A DNA stretch of 64,000 bases from Lachnospiraceae bacterium (GCA_017469945.1 JAFUFI010000019.1:43543-107542); one strand, 5' to 3'; numbered from the stretch's first letter, positions 10,187 to 19,356 are shown. Notes: a model not told the origin generated them from the sequence alone. Program-made: numbers and translations.

Positions 10187-10405
10187 CTAAAACTCGATCT
10201 CGCAATCGTCCTCAACCTTTTTGCAGGCTTTAAGTACTTCCTTCATAACATTTTTCTCGTTTACGCCTTCGGCAAACTCAACGTTCATCTTCTGAGTCAT
10301 AAAGCTAACGGTAGCCTTAATGATACCCTCAACCGTATTTGCCGCATCTTCCATCTTCTGAGCACAGTTAGCGCAATCAACCTCAATATTGTATGTTTTT
10401 TTCAT
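10187..10405 (-). CDS. stand-alone HMA-domain metal chaperone
   Basis: A 72-residue heavy-metal-associated domain beginning MKKTYNIEVDCANCAQKM. The CANC motif (C-x-x-C) is the metal site, in the position of the GMxCxxC motif. A second pair of Cys (ACKK, DDCEIEF) lies at the C-terminus. It presumably delivers Zn/Cd to the ATPase encoded 17 bp downstream, replacing that pump's missing N-terminal domain. The ATG at 10405 was chosen over 10462 because AAAGGAG lies 9 nt upstream; the longer frame would also begin within the operator. It is the first gene after the promoter at 10467-10494. Confidence 0.88.
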   Translation of the reverse strand: MKKTYNIEVDCANCAQKMEDAANTVEGIIKATVSFMTQKMNVEFAEGVNEKNVMKEVLKACKKVEDDCEIEF

Positions 10406-10439
10406 ATCTGCAATCTCCTTTGAATTTAATATATTAATC

Positions 10440-10461
10440 TGAACATTTGAATAACCGTTCA
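10440..10461. promoter_or_regulatory. ArsR/SmtB-like operator over the transcription start
   Basis: A perfect inverted repeat TGAAC-N12-GTTCA (10440-10444 and 10457-10461) also contains TGAA-N6-TTCA at 10448-10461. TGAA-N6-TTCA elements overlapping the start site are typical of metal-sensing ArsR/SmtB repressors (CzrA, CadC, SmtB). No such repressor gene lies in the window, so it would act in trans. The operator call is inferred from sequence alone. Confidence 0.6.
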
Positions 10462-10466
10462 TATGT

Positions 10467-10494
10467 ATTGTAACATATAATGGCTCCTTGTCAA
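10467..10494 (-). promoter_or_regulatory. promoter of the HMA/P-type ATPase operon
   Basis: On the minus strand: -35 TTGACA (10489-10494), a 16-bp spacer and -10 TACAAT (10467-10472). This is a near-consensus sigma-A promoter. The predicted start is near 10460, inside the inverted repeat at 10440-10461. The -35 box lies in the loop of the terminator hairpin that ends the upstream gene. Confidence 0.75.
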
Positions 10495-10511
10495 TACCTC
10501 GGAGCCATTAT
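10477..10511 (-). terminator. terminator-like hairpin after the DegT aminotransferase gene
   Basis: Arms at 10477-10487 and 10501-10511 form an 11-bp perfect stem (ATAATGGCTCC) with a 13-nt loop. It lies 31 bp downstream of the aminotransferase stop. The T-run is weak, so efficiency is uncertain. The loop holds the -35 box of the next promoter. Confidence 0.5.
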
Positions 10512-10542
10512 TAATTAGTAATATTTCTCTTTTAATGATATG

Positions 10543-11643
10543 CTATCCCCTGTACGCATTTACCTTATCGATAACAAGCGAAACCTCTTCGTCAGTCATC
10601 TCGGGGAACAAAGGAAGCGTTACGCAGTGGGCCGCAAGGTCTTCGGCATTGGGGCAATCTCCCTTCTTGTATCCGAGATCAGCATACGCTTTCTGTAGAT
10701 GGCAGGGAACAGGATAATGTCTGTTGCACTCTATGTCATTATCCGCCATATACTTAACAAGTTTTTCCGGATCCCCCGCCGCCTTTACTTCGAAAAGGTG
10801 GAAAACGGGAGATGTGTTCTCGGGATGGCGCTGAAGGGTAATAAGAGGATTATTAATCTCTCTCATATATCTTTCTCCGATTTCTCTGCGCCTTTTTGTC
10901 CATTCGGGGAGGTAGCTTAAAGAAACGGAAAGCACAGCCCCCTGCATTCCTTCAAGTCTGTAATTGTAGCCTATCATCTCATGATAATATCTGATATTAC
11001 AGCCCTGGTTCTTCATTACATTTATGTATTCATCATACTTTTTTTCTTTTGTGGAAACCGCTCCGCCCTCTCCGAAAGCGTAGAGATTTTTACCGGGATA
11101 AAATGAAAAGCATCCGAGGTCTCCTAACGTTCCGACCATCTTTCCCTCGTAGAGCGCGCCGTGGGCCTGTGCGCAGTCCTCGACAACAAAAAGTCCGTAC
11201 CTGTCTGCGATCTTTTTAATCTCCCCGAACTCGAAGGGCTGTCCGTAAAGATGAACTCCGATTATAGCCTTGGTCTTCGGCGTAATCTTTTTTTCCACGG
11301 ACGCGGGATCTATTTCCCAGATATCTGCCGTACAGTCCGCAAAAACAGGAGTCGCCCCCGTATAGGTTACGCCCCATGCCGTTGCGATGTAGGTATTTGC
11401 AGGTACGATAACCTCATCCCCGGGTCCGATTCCTAGGGCGGCAAGAGCGCAGTGAAGAGCGCTTGTTCCGTTGTTTACTCCCTGTACGTAAGGGACTCCA
11501 AGATAGTCCGCAAATTCCTTATCGAACTTATCCGCATACTTTCCGCCGGAAAAGGCAGTCTCCTCGCAAACATTTTTTATAGCCTGCAAGTACTCGACTT
11601 CATGTTTTTTATAATCTCTTGTAAGATCAATTCTTTTCAGCAT
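10543..11643 (-). CDS. DegT/DnrJ/EryC1/StrS-family sugar aminotransferase
   Basis: A PLP-dependent sugar aminotransferase (366 aa), which converts a nucleotide keto-sugar into an amino-sugar. It shows NNGTSALHCALAALGIGPGDEV (about residues 58-79), the PLP-contacting VEDCAQAHGA (about 155) and the Schiff-base lysine in FYPGKNLYAFGEGGA (about 183-197). These match FdtB/QdtB/DesV-type members. It overlaps the upstream GT2 gene by 17 bp and is the last gene of the minus-strand glycan run before the terminator. Its sugar cannot be told from sequence. No NDP-sugar dehydratase is in the window. Confidence 0.88.
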   Translation of the reverse strand: MLKRIDLTRDYKKHEVEYLQAIKNVCEETAFSGGKYADKFDKEFADYLGVPYVQGVNNGTSALHCALAALGIGPGDEVIVPANTYIATAWGVTYTGATPVFADCTADIWEIDPASVEKKITPKTKAIIGVHLYGQPFEFGEIKKIADRYGLFVVEDCAQAHGALYEGKMVGTLGDLGCFSFYPGKNLYAFGEGGAVSTKEKKYDEYINVMKNQGCNIRYYHEMIGYNYRLEGMQGAVLSVSLSYLPEWTKRRREIGERYMREINNPLITLQRHPENTSPVFHLFEVKAAGDPEKLVKYMADNDIECNRHYPVPCHLQKAYADLGYKKGDCPNAEDLAAHCVTLPLFPEMTDEEVSLVIDKVNAYRG

Positions 11644-12358
11644 CTTCCGCTTTAAACCTTCTTTTTAACATTTTTATACGCCTAAGATAATTCTTAATCG
11701 TCTTTCCTACGTTAACGGTTGTATTGTAATCTTCAACCCATTCAACGGGCATATCCTCGATCTCCATACCGGCTCTCTCGGCCCTAAGGAGCATCTCAAC
11801 CGTATAGAACCATCCCTTGTCGTCGGAACATTTTTCCACAAGCTCCTTCGCGGCTTTTGTCCTTAAAAAGGTAAATCCGCAAAGAGCGTCCGTAGCCTTC
11901 ATCCCAAGGTAATGCTTTAAGATAAAGACAAGCCCGGCAGAAGTAATTTTTCTATACCACTTACGTCCCTTTGTATCGGAAGCTTTGGAAAATCTGGAGC
12001 CGTTGACATACTGCAGGGACTCTCTTTCTTCAAACATCTCTATCATCTTTGAAAGATACTTTAAGTCCGTCGACAGGTCGATATCCATATATCCTACTAT
12101 ATCCGTATCGGCAGCAAGTACGCCTGTCTTAAAGGCTATTCCCACGCCTCTTTCTTCGATACGAAGGTAGGAAACCTCTTCGTATTTTTCGGAAAGCGCC
12201 TTCCCGATTTCCGGTGTATCGTCATCCGAACCGTTGTCTACGATAACCATTCTGCAAGGAATCTGTACGTTCTTTCTTACATACTCCACGCATCTGTCTA
12301 TACCGGATTCCAGGCGTAAATGTTCATTTAATACAGGAAATAAAATAGTAAGTTCCAT
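11627..12358 (-). CDS. GT2 glycosyltransferase (dolichol-phosphate-sugar synthase type)
   Basis: A 243-residue GT-A enzyme with LTILFPVLNEHLRLESG at the N-terminus, the nucleotide-binding VIVDNGSDDDTPE (about residue 38) and a DID metal-binding motif in YMDIDLSTDL (about 90). It has no C-terminal membrane helices, as in soluble polyprenyl-phosphate mannosyl/glucosyltransferases of DPM1 type. Its start forms a TAATG overlap with the upstream GT2 gene, so the two are probably translated together. Donor and acceptor are unknown. Confidence 0.85.
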   Translation of the reverse strand: MELTILFPVLNEHLRLESGIDRCVEYVRKNVQIPCRMVIVDNGSDDDTPEIGKALSEKYEEVSYLRIEERGVGIAFKTGVLAADTDIVGYMDIDLSTDLKYLSKMIEMFEERESLQYVNGSRFSKASDTKGRKWYRKITSAGLVFILKHYLGMKATDALCGFTFLRTKAAKELVEKCSDDKGWFYTVEMLLRAERAGMEIEDMPVEWVEDYNTTVNVGKTIKNYLRRIKMLKRRFKAEDAEKN

Positions 12359-13296
12359 TATTTTTCGTGCCCAACCTTTTCAACCGAGGATACTAAATAG
12401 TTTTGCTTTTTAAATATCAGATTTATCATTGTGGACATATACTTTAAAAGGATCGTAAGGAGCAAAAATATTCCAAAAAATCCGAAGGAAATAAAGCTTA
12501 TAAGGGATGTCCAGCCCTCGATTGCCGATCTGTTTCGTATATAATCGACAAGCGCATAAATAAGGAGTCCGACGGTTGATAAAAGGAAAAATCCGCTTAA
12601 AACCATAGATATTCTCTCAAGGAAATTGGTAAAGTATATGAAAGAATCCATAGCGAGAGTCATCCTCTCGTATGTCTGCTTCTCTCTTCTTACCTTCTTT
12701 CCGGGTATCGGAGTGTAGAAAATCCTCTTTGTGTTTAGTCCGCAGCCTGAATATACAGCCTTTCTGTAGGGAATATAGTCTCCCATCGACTTTATCCTGT
12801 TGATAGCGCGCCTTGATACGATCCTGAAGGTCTCTGTTCCGATCTCGGTATGGCTTTTACTGAAGCTGTTAAAGATTCCGTAGAAGGCCTTAGAGGCAAG
12901 CCTGCTGCCCTTTGAATCCGAAACAGCAACTATATCGTGCCCCTCGGTAAGAAGGTCGTAAGCTCTCTTAATCTCATCCGTTTCATAATTGACTATACAG
13001 GTATCAAACTCGTAAACAAAATCACCGATGGCAATATCTCTTCCGGCATTCATAGAAGCCTCAAGGCCCTGATAATTCTCCATTTTTACAATGGAAATCA
13101 TACCGCCGAAGGAGTTTGTACTTGCAACTTCCTTAATCTTGGATACAGTTTCGTCATCGCTCTTGTCGTCAACAAAGACAGCCTCGTAATGTTCAAAGCT
13201 CTCCTCAACCTTCGGAAGAACGCTTGTCATAAACTCTTCGATATTTTCTTCGTCATTGTAGAGATATACTACAACTGATACAAACTTTTTTTCCAT
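12358..13296 (-). CDS. GT2 glycosyltransferase with two C-terminal membrane helices (GtrB-like)
   Basis: A 312-residue protein with an N-terminal GT-A domain (VSVVVYLYNDEENIEEF, then VFVDDKSDDETVSKI near residue 40) and two hydrophobic segments near residues 232-255 and 263-290. This layout matches polyprenyl-phosphate glycosyltransferases (GtrB, CsbB, YkoT) that make lipid-linked monosaccharides on the cytoplasmic face. The usual DxD is replaced by YEFDTC near residue 92, so the metal site is unusual. It sits 10 bp after the FAD oxidoreductase gene. Confidence 0.8.
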   Translation of the reverse strand: MEKKFVSVVVYLYNDEENIEEFMTSVLPKVEESFEHYEAVFVDDKSDDETVSKIKEVASTNSFGGMISIVKMENYQGLEASMNAGRDIAIGDFVYEFDTCIVNYETDEIKRAYDLLTEGHDIVAVSDSKGSRLASKAFYGIFNSFSKSHTEIGTETFRIVSRRAINRIKSMGDYIPYRKAVYSGCGLNTKRIFYTPIPGKKVRREKQTYERMTLAMDSFIYFTNFLERISMVLSGFFLLSTVGLLIYALVDYIRNRSAIEGWTSLISFISFGFFGIFLLLTILLKYMSTMINLIFKKQNYLVSSVEKVGHEK

Positions 13297-13305
13297 TTTG
13301 ATTCC

Positions 13306-14454
13306 TTATACCAAATATTCGTCGAGATCGTATATCGTATTTATCTTTCCGGATAAAACGCTTATAAACGTCGGTTCTCCATTTTTGCCCGGTCCGCCGG
13401 TATGAACCCTAATAGCCGTGGGCCTCGAGTCATCAACCTCTGAAGTCTTTAAGATAGGCTTCATAGAAAAAAGAGATTTCTTATAACTAAATCCGTACTC
13501 GTCTTTTATATACTTTTTTGCAAGATGGGACATATACTCCCACACAGGCTCCGGTCTGTACTTACAAAAATCACAGTTACCCATCTGCCCCGCTTTACAA
13601 AACTCCCCGGCTCTGTCTCTGCATCCAAAGGCCGGCTGCTTTTCGTAGGAAACTTCATGGGGCGTAAAGGTTACGGACGTAAGGGAGTGGTCACCTGTCT
13701 GTCCGAAAGGCATGAGCGAAAAGAAAGGTCCGTCCATTACGGTAAGTCCGAGATCCTTCATATTTTCGGATACATCGCAAAGTATTATCTCGCAAAGCTC
13801 GTACTTTATATTAAAACTCTCCTCCGGAACTACCTTTGATATTATCTCGTTGACGGAGGCGTAGGTGGCATTAAGTAAAAACTTCGTATAATACTCATTT
13901 CCTTCCCCGTCTTTTACGATATATTCATCCCCCTCCCTTTTTACATCGCAAACGGGAGTTTTGTATTTGATCACTATATTCTCGTATTTTGAGATGTCTT
14001 TAAGCATTCCATCTCGCAAATTCTTCGCGTCGTAGGTATATTCTTCCGTAAGAAAAGCTCCGTCGCACATCCCGGGTTTAAAGTATTTTGAAGCCGAAAC
14101 CTCCTCGCACTTTATCCCTGCAGCCCTGCAAAAGCTCATAAACTGCTCCGCATTTGTCCAGCTGAAATTTGCGGATGTGGCATATATTTGTTTGAAATCC
14201 TTGTTTATACAGTAGTCATAATCTTCACAGAATCTTCTGAAATATCCCGCGGACTTCATCGCCGTTGTAAGGCTTCTGGGATAATGATACCCCATATGCA
14301 CCCTCGCCTGGTTTACGTAGGTCGCCCTCGTAAAAGCCTCCGGCTCCTTTTCAAGGACGCAAACCGAAAGCCCCTTAGAGCCGCAGTAAAGCGCGCTGTA
14401 TAGTCCGTAGATTCCTGCGCCGATTATGATCCTGTCATACTCTCTTTTAAGCAT
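13306..14454 (-). CDS. FAD-dependent oxidoreductase of DAO fold with a Cys cluster
   Basis: A 382-residue flavoprotein. The N-terminal Rossmann motif IIIGAGIYGLYSALYCGSKG (about residues 9-28) and an acidic end of beta-2 (VCVLEKEP) bind FAD. The rest resembles the D-amino-acid oxidase/glycine oxidase fold. A C-terminal segment near residues 284-310 has four cysteines (CRDRAGEFCKAGQMGNCDFC), spaced C-x7-C-x6-C-x2-C, suggesting bound metal or disulfides. The gene lies among sugar aminotransferases and glycosyltransferases, so the substrate may be a sugar nucleotide, a glycan or an amino-acid decoration. I cannot name the reaction. Confidence 0.75.
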   Translation of the reverse strand: MLKREYDRIIIGAGIYGLYSALYCGSKGLSVCVLEKEPEAFTRATYVNQARVHMGYHYPRSLTTAMKSAGYFRRFCEDYDYCINKDFKQIYATSANFSWTNAEQFMSFCRAAGIKCEEVSASKYFKPGMCDGAFLTEEYTYDAKNLRDGMLKDISKYENIVIKYKTPVCDVKREGDEYIVKDGEGNEYYTKFLLNATYASVNEIISKVVPEESFNIKYELCEIILCDVSENMKDLGLTVMDGPFFSLMPFGQTGDHSLTSVTFTPHEVSYEKQPAFGCRDRAGEFCKAGQMGNCDFCKYRPEPVWEYMSHLAKKYIKDEYGFSYKKSLFSMKPILKTSEVDDSRPTAIRVHTGGPGKNGEPTFISVLSGKINTIYDLDEYLV

Positions 14455-14505
14455 TTACTTCTCCGCGCTCTTAGTAGTAAGGGGCAGTTCCCTCATCAGA
14501 GCGTA

Positions 14506-15702
14506 TTATTTCGCATATGCGGCTGCAACCTTTGTAACGGCTGCAATAACATCCTCTACGTCCTCATCCGTAAGGCGAGGGTAAAGAGGAATACTCATAA
14601 TTCCCTTATAAACCTCCTCGGCATTGGGGCAAAGTCCCTTCTCGTATCCGAGGTGACGATAGTAGGGAAACCAGTAAACAGGTACGTAGTGAACCTGGCA
14701 CTGTACATTCTCCGCACTCATAGCATCAAAAAATTCGCGTCTTGTGCAGGAGAGCTTATCAAAGTCGAGTCTGATGATATAAAGGTGTCTGCAGGTATCG
14801 GACTCGGGAATCTCCTTTTGAACGATGATTCCGGGGACCTTACTGAAGGCCTCATTATATCTCTCTACAATCTCCTTACGTCTTTTCTTGAACTCTTCAA
14901 TCCTTCCCATCTGGCTGATAAGGAGAGCCGCCTGGAAGTCGGTCATACGATAATTATAACCAAGGGATATCTGCTCATAATACCAGGGGCCTTCATGAGG
15001 AGCATCCTCAAAGAGCTCGTCTTCGTGGGTAATTCCGTGGGTATGGGCAAGGACAAGCTTCTTGTAAAGCTCATCATCACCCGTAAGGATTGCACCTCCT
15101 TCACCGGCGGTTACCGTCTTTACCGGATGGAAGGAGAAAGTTGTCATATCCGCGATAGAGCCCACCATCTTTCCTTCGTAGGCTGTACCGATAGAGTGGG
15201 CAGCATCCTCTATTAAGATAAGTCCGTGCTTTTCGCAGATTGCTTTAATCTCATTAAGTTCTACTGCCTGTCCCGTAAAATCTACGGCAACTACGGCTTT
15301 GGTCTTGTCTGTAATATGTGCCTCGATGCTTGCGGGATCGATATTGTAAGTCTCGGGGTTAATATCCGCAAATACAGGTCTTGCTCCGCAGTAGAGAGCG
15401 CAATTGGCGCTTGCCGCAAAGGTAAGAGGAGTTGTAATAACCTCATCTCCCGGGCCTACACCGGCCGCGATGCATGCGCAGTGGAGAGCTGCCGTACCGT
15501 TTGAACAAACGACAGCATGCTTAGCTCCCGTGTACTTTTCAAGAAGCCTTTCAGCCTCCTCTACTTTAGGTCCGCAGGTAATAAGGGGACCGGTAAGGAC
15601 CTTTGCAACAACCTTCGCATCCTCCTCGGAAATCCACTGCCTTCCGTAGCAAATCTTTTCTTTTCTGACAGGCTCGCCGCCTAAAATCGCAAGTTTTTCC
15701 AT
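14506..15702 (-). CDS. DegT-family aminotransferase, PseC-like
   Basis: A 398-residue PLP aminotransferase. The N-terminal YGRQWISEEDAKVV, the NGTAALHCACIAAGVGPGDE segment (about residue 69), LIEDAAHSIGTAYEGK (about 165) and the lysine in FSFHPVKTVTAGEGGAI (about 195) match PseC (UDP-4-amino-4,6-dideoxy-N-acetyl-beta-L-altrosamine transaminase). PseC functions in pseudaminic acid synthesis, but PseB, PseH, PseG and PseI are not visible here. The product may therefore be a related 4-amino-sugar, or the other steps may be elsewhere. It starts 1 bp after the dnaE stop, so it is probably co-transcribed with dnaE. Confidence 0.85.
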   Translation of the reverse strand: MEKLAILGGEPVRKEKICYGRQWISEEDAKVVAKVLTGPLITCGPKVEEAERLLEKYTGAKHAVVCSNGTAALHCACIAAGVGPGDEVITTPLTFAASANCALYCGARPVFADINPETYNIDPASIEAHITDKTKAVVAVDFTGQAVELNEIKAICEKHGLILIEDAAHSIGTAYEGKMVGSIADMTTFSFHPVKTVTAGEGGAILTGDDELYKKLVLAHTHGITHEDELFEDAPHEGPWYYEQISLGYNYRMTDFQAALLISQMGRIEEFKKRRKEIVERYNEAFSKVPGIIVQKEIPESDTCRHLYIIRLDFDKLSCTRREFFDAMSAENVQCQVHYVPVYWFPYYRHLGYEKGLCPNAEEVYKGIMSIPLYPRLTDEDVEDVIAAVTKVAAAYAK

Positions 15703-15703
15703 A

Positions 15704-18700
15704 CTAGCCTTCCTTTTTAACGATCACATTCCCTTCTCCGAGAATCCCCGTAAGAAGAGCTTTCAACTTTTCGTTCGCATCCACCCTTTTATTGGGAGGA
15801 AGAACCTTTACTGCTTTATTCTCTTTTATAAAAATTACAACGTCATCATTTCCGTCAGAGTCTGCCATAGCGTCTAAGACAGTTTTCTCTGATCTTTCGT
15901 AATCCGCCATAGTGGCAAACTGTAAGAAGAGTCCGGTCTTTGGGATGGCAGGGGGCTTTTTCTGCCCGCTATCTCCCGCAGACTCTCTATTTGCAGCGCT
16001 GTAACCGCCGGTGCTCTGATAGCTTCCGCCTCTGTAGGGGCTTCCCTGAAATCTTGATTGAACCTTAGCCGCCTCCTCGAAAGTCGTAACGCTTTCGCAG
16101 ATAAGCTTTGCATCCCTTTCCTCTTCGGCGCTCACTCTTCCCTTTATAAAGACTTTTGCATCCTCATTAAGGATCGGATTGTACTTCAGATAACTCTTTG
16201 GAAATACGATAACCTCTACCGTTCCGAAAAGGTCTTCAATATTTACAAAGCACATGGGGTCACCGCTTTTGGTATATTTAACAACCTTTCCGGTAACCAT
16301 ACCACCGACACAGCACCTTGCGCCGTCATTTAGCGAAGCGCTTCCGGTCTCGTCATCTATGGCAAAATCCGTTGTCTTTGCTGTCGCGTTCTTCTCCAAA
16401 AGATCCATATATTTTTCCAAAGGATGACCGCTGACATATATTCCGAGCACTTCCTTTTCGAGAGCAAGCTTAATCTCCGGCTCGTACTCACCGATATCCG
16501 GAAGCTTTACATCAAAGAATCCCTTTTGATCCTCGGGAGCCACATCAAAAAGCGATATCTGCCCCTCCATCTGATTCTTTTTGTTACGGGTAAGATTATC
16601 AAGAATATCGCCGTATACAGCCATAAGCTGCTTTCTTGTAGCTCCGAAGGAGTCCATGGCTCCCGCCTTGATAAAGGACTCGATTGCTCTTTTGTTGATG
16701 TCCGTTCCCTGAATTCTTTCAAGGAAGTCCTTAATATTCTTAAAAAGACCGCCTCTTTCGCGCTCCTCGCAGATTCTGTCGATAACAGGTCGTCCCACGC
16801 TTTTAAGGGCTGTAAGAGCGTATCGGATTGCCTTTTTATGGGGCTTTCCTTCACTTCTATCGCTTTCGGCCTCCGCCCCTTCATCATCCCAAACCACGGA
16901 AAATCCGCTCTGTCCGTAATTGATATCCGGGGGCAGGAGCTCGATTCCCATCTGTCTGCAGACTATGATATATTCCGAAACCTTCTTCGAGTTGTCTATG
17001 ACGGATGTCATTAAAGCCGCCATAAACTCCTCGGGATAATAGTACTTAAGATATGCCGTCTGGTAAGCTACAACAGCGTAGCAGGCCGCATGGGATTTAT
17101 TGAAGGCGTACTTTGCAAAGTCCATCATCTCATCATAGATATGATTGGAGATCTTTTCGTCTATTCCGCCTTCCGAAGCACCTTTAACGAAGTTCTCTCT
17201 CTCGACCTCCATTACGTGCTGCTTTTTCTTACTCATAGCGCGGCGCACAAGGTCCGCATGCCCCAAGGTATATCCTGCAAGATCCTGAACGATCTGCATA
17301 ACCTGCTCCTGATACACGATACAGCCGTAAGTCGGTGCAAGGATCGGACGAAGCTTTTCCGTAGAGTAAGTAATAAGATTTTCATTGTTCTTACCCTGAA
17401 TATACTTCGGGATAAAATCCATAGGGCCGGGTCTGTAAAGTGAGATACCGGCGATAACATCCTCAATATTTCGGGGCCTGAGTTCCTTCATGAAGTTCTT
17501 CATTCCGGCGGACTCAAGCTGGAATACTCCCTCTGTATGTCCTCCCGATAAAGAGTCATACACATTTAGATCGTCCATAGGAAGATTATCAAGGTCAAGG
17601 CTCACCCCTTCCGTCTCCTTAACAAATCTGACGGCATCGTGTAAAACGGTAAGGGTTCTAAGGCCCAGAAAGTCCATCTTTAAAAGACCCAGTTCCTCAA
17701 GAGTCGTCATAACAAACTGAGTTACTATACTTCCGTCGGAGCCTCTTGATAAAGGTACGAATTCGTCTGCAGCTTTCTGGCAGATAACAACACCTGCCGC
17801 ATGCATTGAAGTATGTCTCGGAAGTCCTTCAAGCCTCCTGCTCATATCGTAAACTCTTTTTACTTCTTCATCAGTTTCGTAAAGAGCGCGAAGCTCCGGA
17901 TTCATCTCAAGAGCTTTGTCAAGGGTGATATTAAGCTCATTCGGTATAAGCTTTGCTATACGGTCTCCGAAAGAGTAGGGCAGATCCATAACTCTCGATA
18001 CATCCCTTACAACACCTTTCGCCGCAAGAGTACCGAAGGTTACGATCTGGACAACCTTTTCTTTTCCGTATTTTCTTGTAACGTAATCTATTACTTCCTG
18101 GCGCCTGTTGTAACAAAAGTCCACGTCTATATCAGGCATGGATACGCGCTCGGGATTTAAGAATCTCTCAAAAAGAAGATTAAACTTTATAGGATCGATA
18201 TTTGTTATCTTAAGGGCGTAGGAAACGATTGAGCCCGCCGCCGAACCTCTTCCGGGGCCAACGGGGATATCGTTTTCTTTAGCGTAATTAATAAAGTCCC
18301 AAACGATGAGGAAGTATTCCACATACCCCATCCTCTTAATAACGCCAAGCTCGTAGTCAAGGCGCTCTCTTAAAGTCATACCGGTCTCACCGGCGGGAGC
18401 GTTTTCATCCTCCCCGTATCTTTCATGAAGACCTTTTGTACAAAGGTAATTTAAATACGTCCAGGCGTCATATCCATCGGGTACATCGAATGCAGGGAGC
18501 TTCGTAACGCCAAACTCAATCTCTACATGACACCTGTCGGCAATCTCCTGGGTTCTGTCAACCGCGTCCGAAGCGTAGGGGAAGAGAAGGCGCATCTCGT
18601 CTTCCGACTTAACGTAATACTGACCGCCCTCGTAGCGCATCCTGTCCTCGTCGGAAAGTTTCTTTCCCGTCTGGAGACAAAGAAGGATATCATGGGCGTC

Positions 18701-19345
18701 GGCATCCCCCGCGTAAGTATAGTGACAGTCATTGGTACAAACAAGGGGAATATTCATCTCCCTGCTCATAACCATCAGTTCCATATTTACAGTCTGCTGA
18801 GCCTTTATGCCGTGGTCCTGAAGTTCGAAAAAGTAATTGCCCTCTCCGAATATATCGAGATACTCTCTCGCAACTTCCCTTGCCTTGTCCGGTCTTCCCG
18901 CCGTGATAAGTCTGGGAATTTCTCCCGCAAGGCAGGCGGATAAACAGATAAGTCCCTCGTGAAACTCTCTAAGGACTTCCTTGTCAACCCTTGGTCTGTA
19001 ATAATATCCTTCGGTGAATCCACGGCTTACTATCTTACAAAGATTGGCGTAGCCGGTATTGTTCTCCGCAAGGAGGATAAGATGGTGGTATCTGTCATCG
19101 CCGTGTCCGGGCTCCTTGTCAAACCTCGATCCGGGAGCAACGTAAACCTCGCACCCTAAGACCGGGTTTATCCCGGCGTCTCTACAGGCCCTGTAAAAGT
19201 CAATAACACCGTACATTACACCGTGGTCCGTAATTGCGGCCGCAGTCATGCCGAGTTCTTTAACTCTTGCCACATATTCTTTTATCTTGTTGGACCCGTC
19301 CAGCAGTGAATACTCTGTGTGGGTGTGTAAATGTACAAATGACAT
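15704..19345 (-). CDS. dnaE: DNA polymerase III subunit alpha (DnaE)
   Basis: The replicative polymerase of the DnaE class (1213 aa). The N-terminal PHP domain starts FVHLHTHTEYSLLDG. The palm domain carries GPGRGSAAGS (about residue 365) and the catalytic PDIDVDF (about residue 405). The C-terminal part has a tandem HhH region, then an OB fold with GDPMCFVNIEDLFG (about residue 1035) and a divergent tail after a Gly/Ser-rich linker near residues 1100-1130. It lies inside a glycan gene run: the GH-like gene ends... upstream across 11 bp, and the PseC-like gene begins 1 bp after its stop. Both neighbours are unrelated in function. Confidence 0.96.
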   Translation of the reverse strand: MSFVHLHTHTEYSLLDGSNKIKEYVARVKELGMTAAAITDHGVMYGVIDFYRACRDAGINPVLGCEVYVAPGSRFDKEPGHGDDRYHHLILLAENNTGYANLCKIVSRGFTEGYYYRPRVDKEVLREFHEGLICLSACLAGEIPRLITAGRPDKAREVAREYLDIFGEGNYFFELQDHGIKAQQTVNMELMVMSREMNIPLVCTNDCHYTYAGDADAHDILLCLQTGKKLSDEDRMRYEGGQYYVKSEDEMRLLFPYASDAVDRTQEIADRCHVEIEFGVTKLPAFDVPDGYDAWTYLNYLCTKGLHERYGEDENAPAGETGMTLRERLDYELGVIKRMGYVEYFLIVWDFINYAKENDIPVGPGRGSAAGSIVSYALKITNIDPIKFNLLFERFLNPERVSMPDIDVDFCYNRRQEVIDYVTRKYGKEKVVQIVTFGTLAAKGVVRDVSRVMDLPYSFGDRIAKLIPNELNITLDKALEMNPELRALYETDEEVKRVYDMSRRLEGLPRHTSMHAAGVVICQKAADEFVPLSRGSDGSIVTQFVMTTLEELGLLKMDFLGLRTLTVLHDAVRFVKETEGVSLDLDNLPMDDLNVYDSLSGGHTEGVFQLESAGMKNFMKELRPRNIEDVIAGISLYRPGPMDFIPKYIQGKNNENLITYSTEKLRPILAPTYGCIVYQEQVMQIVQDLAGYTLGHADLVRRAMSKKKQHVMEVERENFVKGASEGGIDEKISNHIYDEMMDFAKYAFNKSHAACYAVVAYQTAYLKYYYPEEFMAALMTSVIDNSKKVSEYIIVCRQMGIELLPPDINYGQSGFSVVWDDEGAEAESDRSEGKPHKKAIRYALTALKSVGRPVIDRICEERERGGLFKNIKDFLERIQGTDINKRAIESFIKAGAMDSFGATRKQLMAVYGDILDNLTRNKKNQMEGQISLFDVAPEDQKGFFDVKLPDIGEYEPEIKLALEKEVLGIYVSGHPLEKYMDLLEKNATAKTTDFAIDDETGSASLNDGARCCVGGMVTGKVVKYTKSGDPMCFVNIEDLFGTVEVIVFPKSYLKYNPILNEDAKVFIKGRVSAEEERDAKLICESVTTFEEAAKVQSRFQGSPYRGGSYQSTGGYSAANRESAGDSGQKKPPAIPKTGLFLQFATMADYERSEKTVLDAMADSDGNDDVVIFIKENKAVKVLPPNKRVDANEKLKALLTGILGEGNVIVKKEG

Positions 19346-19356
19346 ACAGGTACCGT

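Noticed and set aside
16424..17014. A 196-codon plus-strand open frame inside dnaE, and similar antisense frames across the coding regions
   Set aside because: It lies wholly within the conserved polymerase gene, has no domain signature and no RBS, and is a by-product of codon bias on the other strand.
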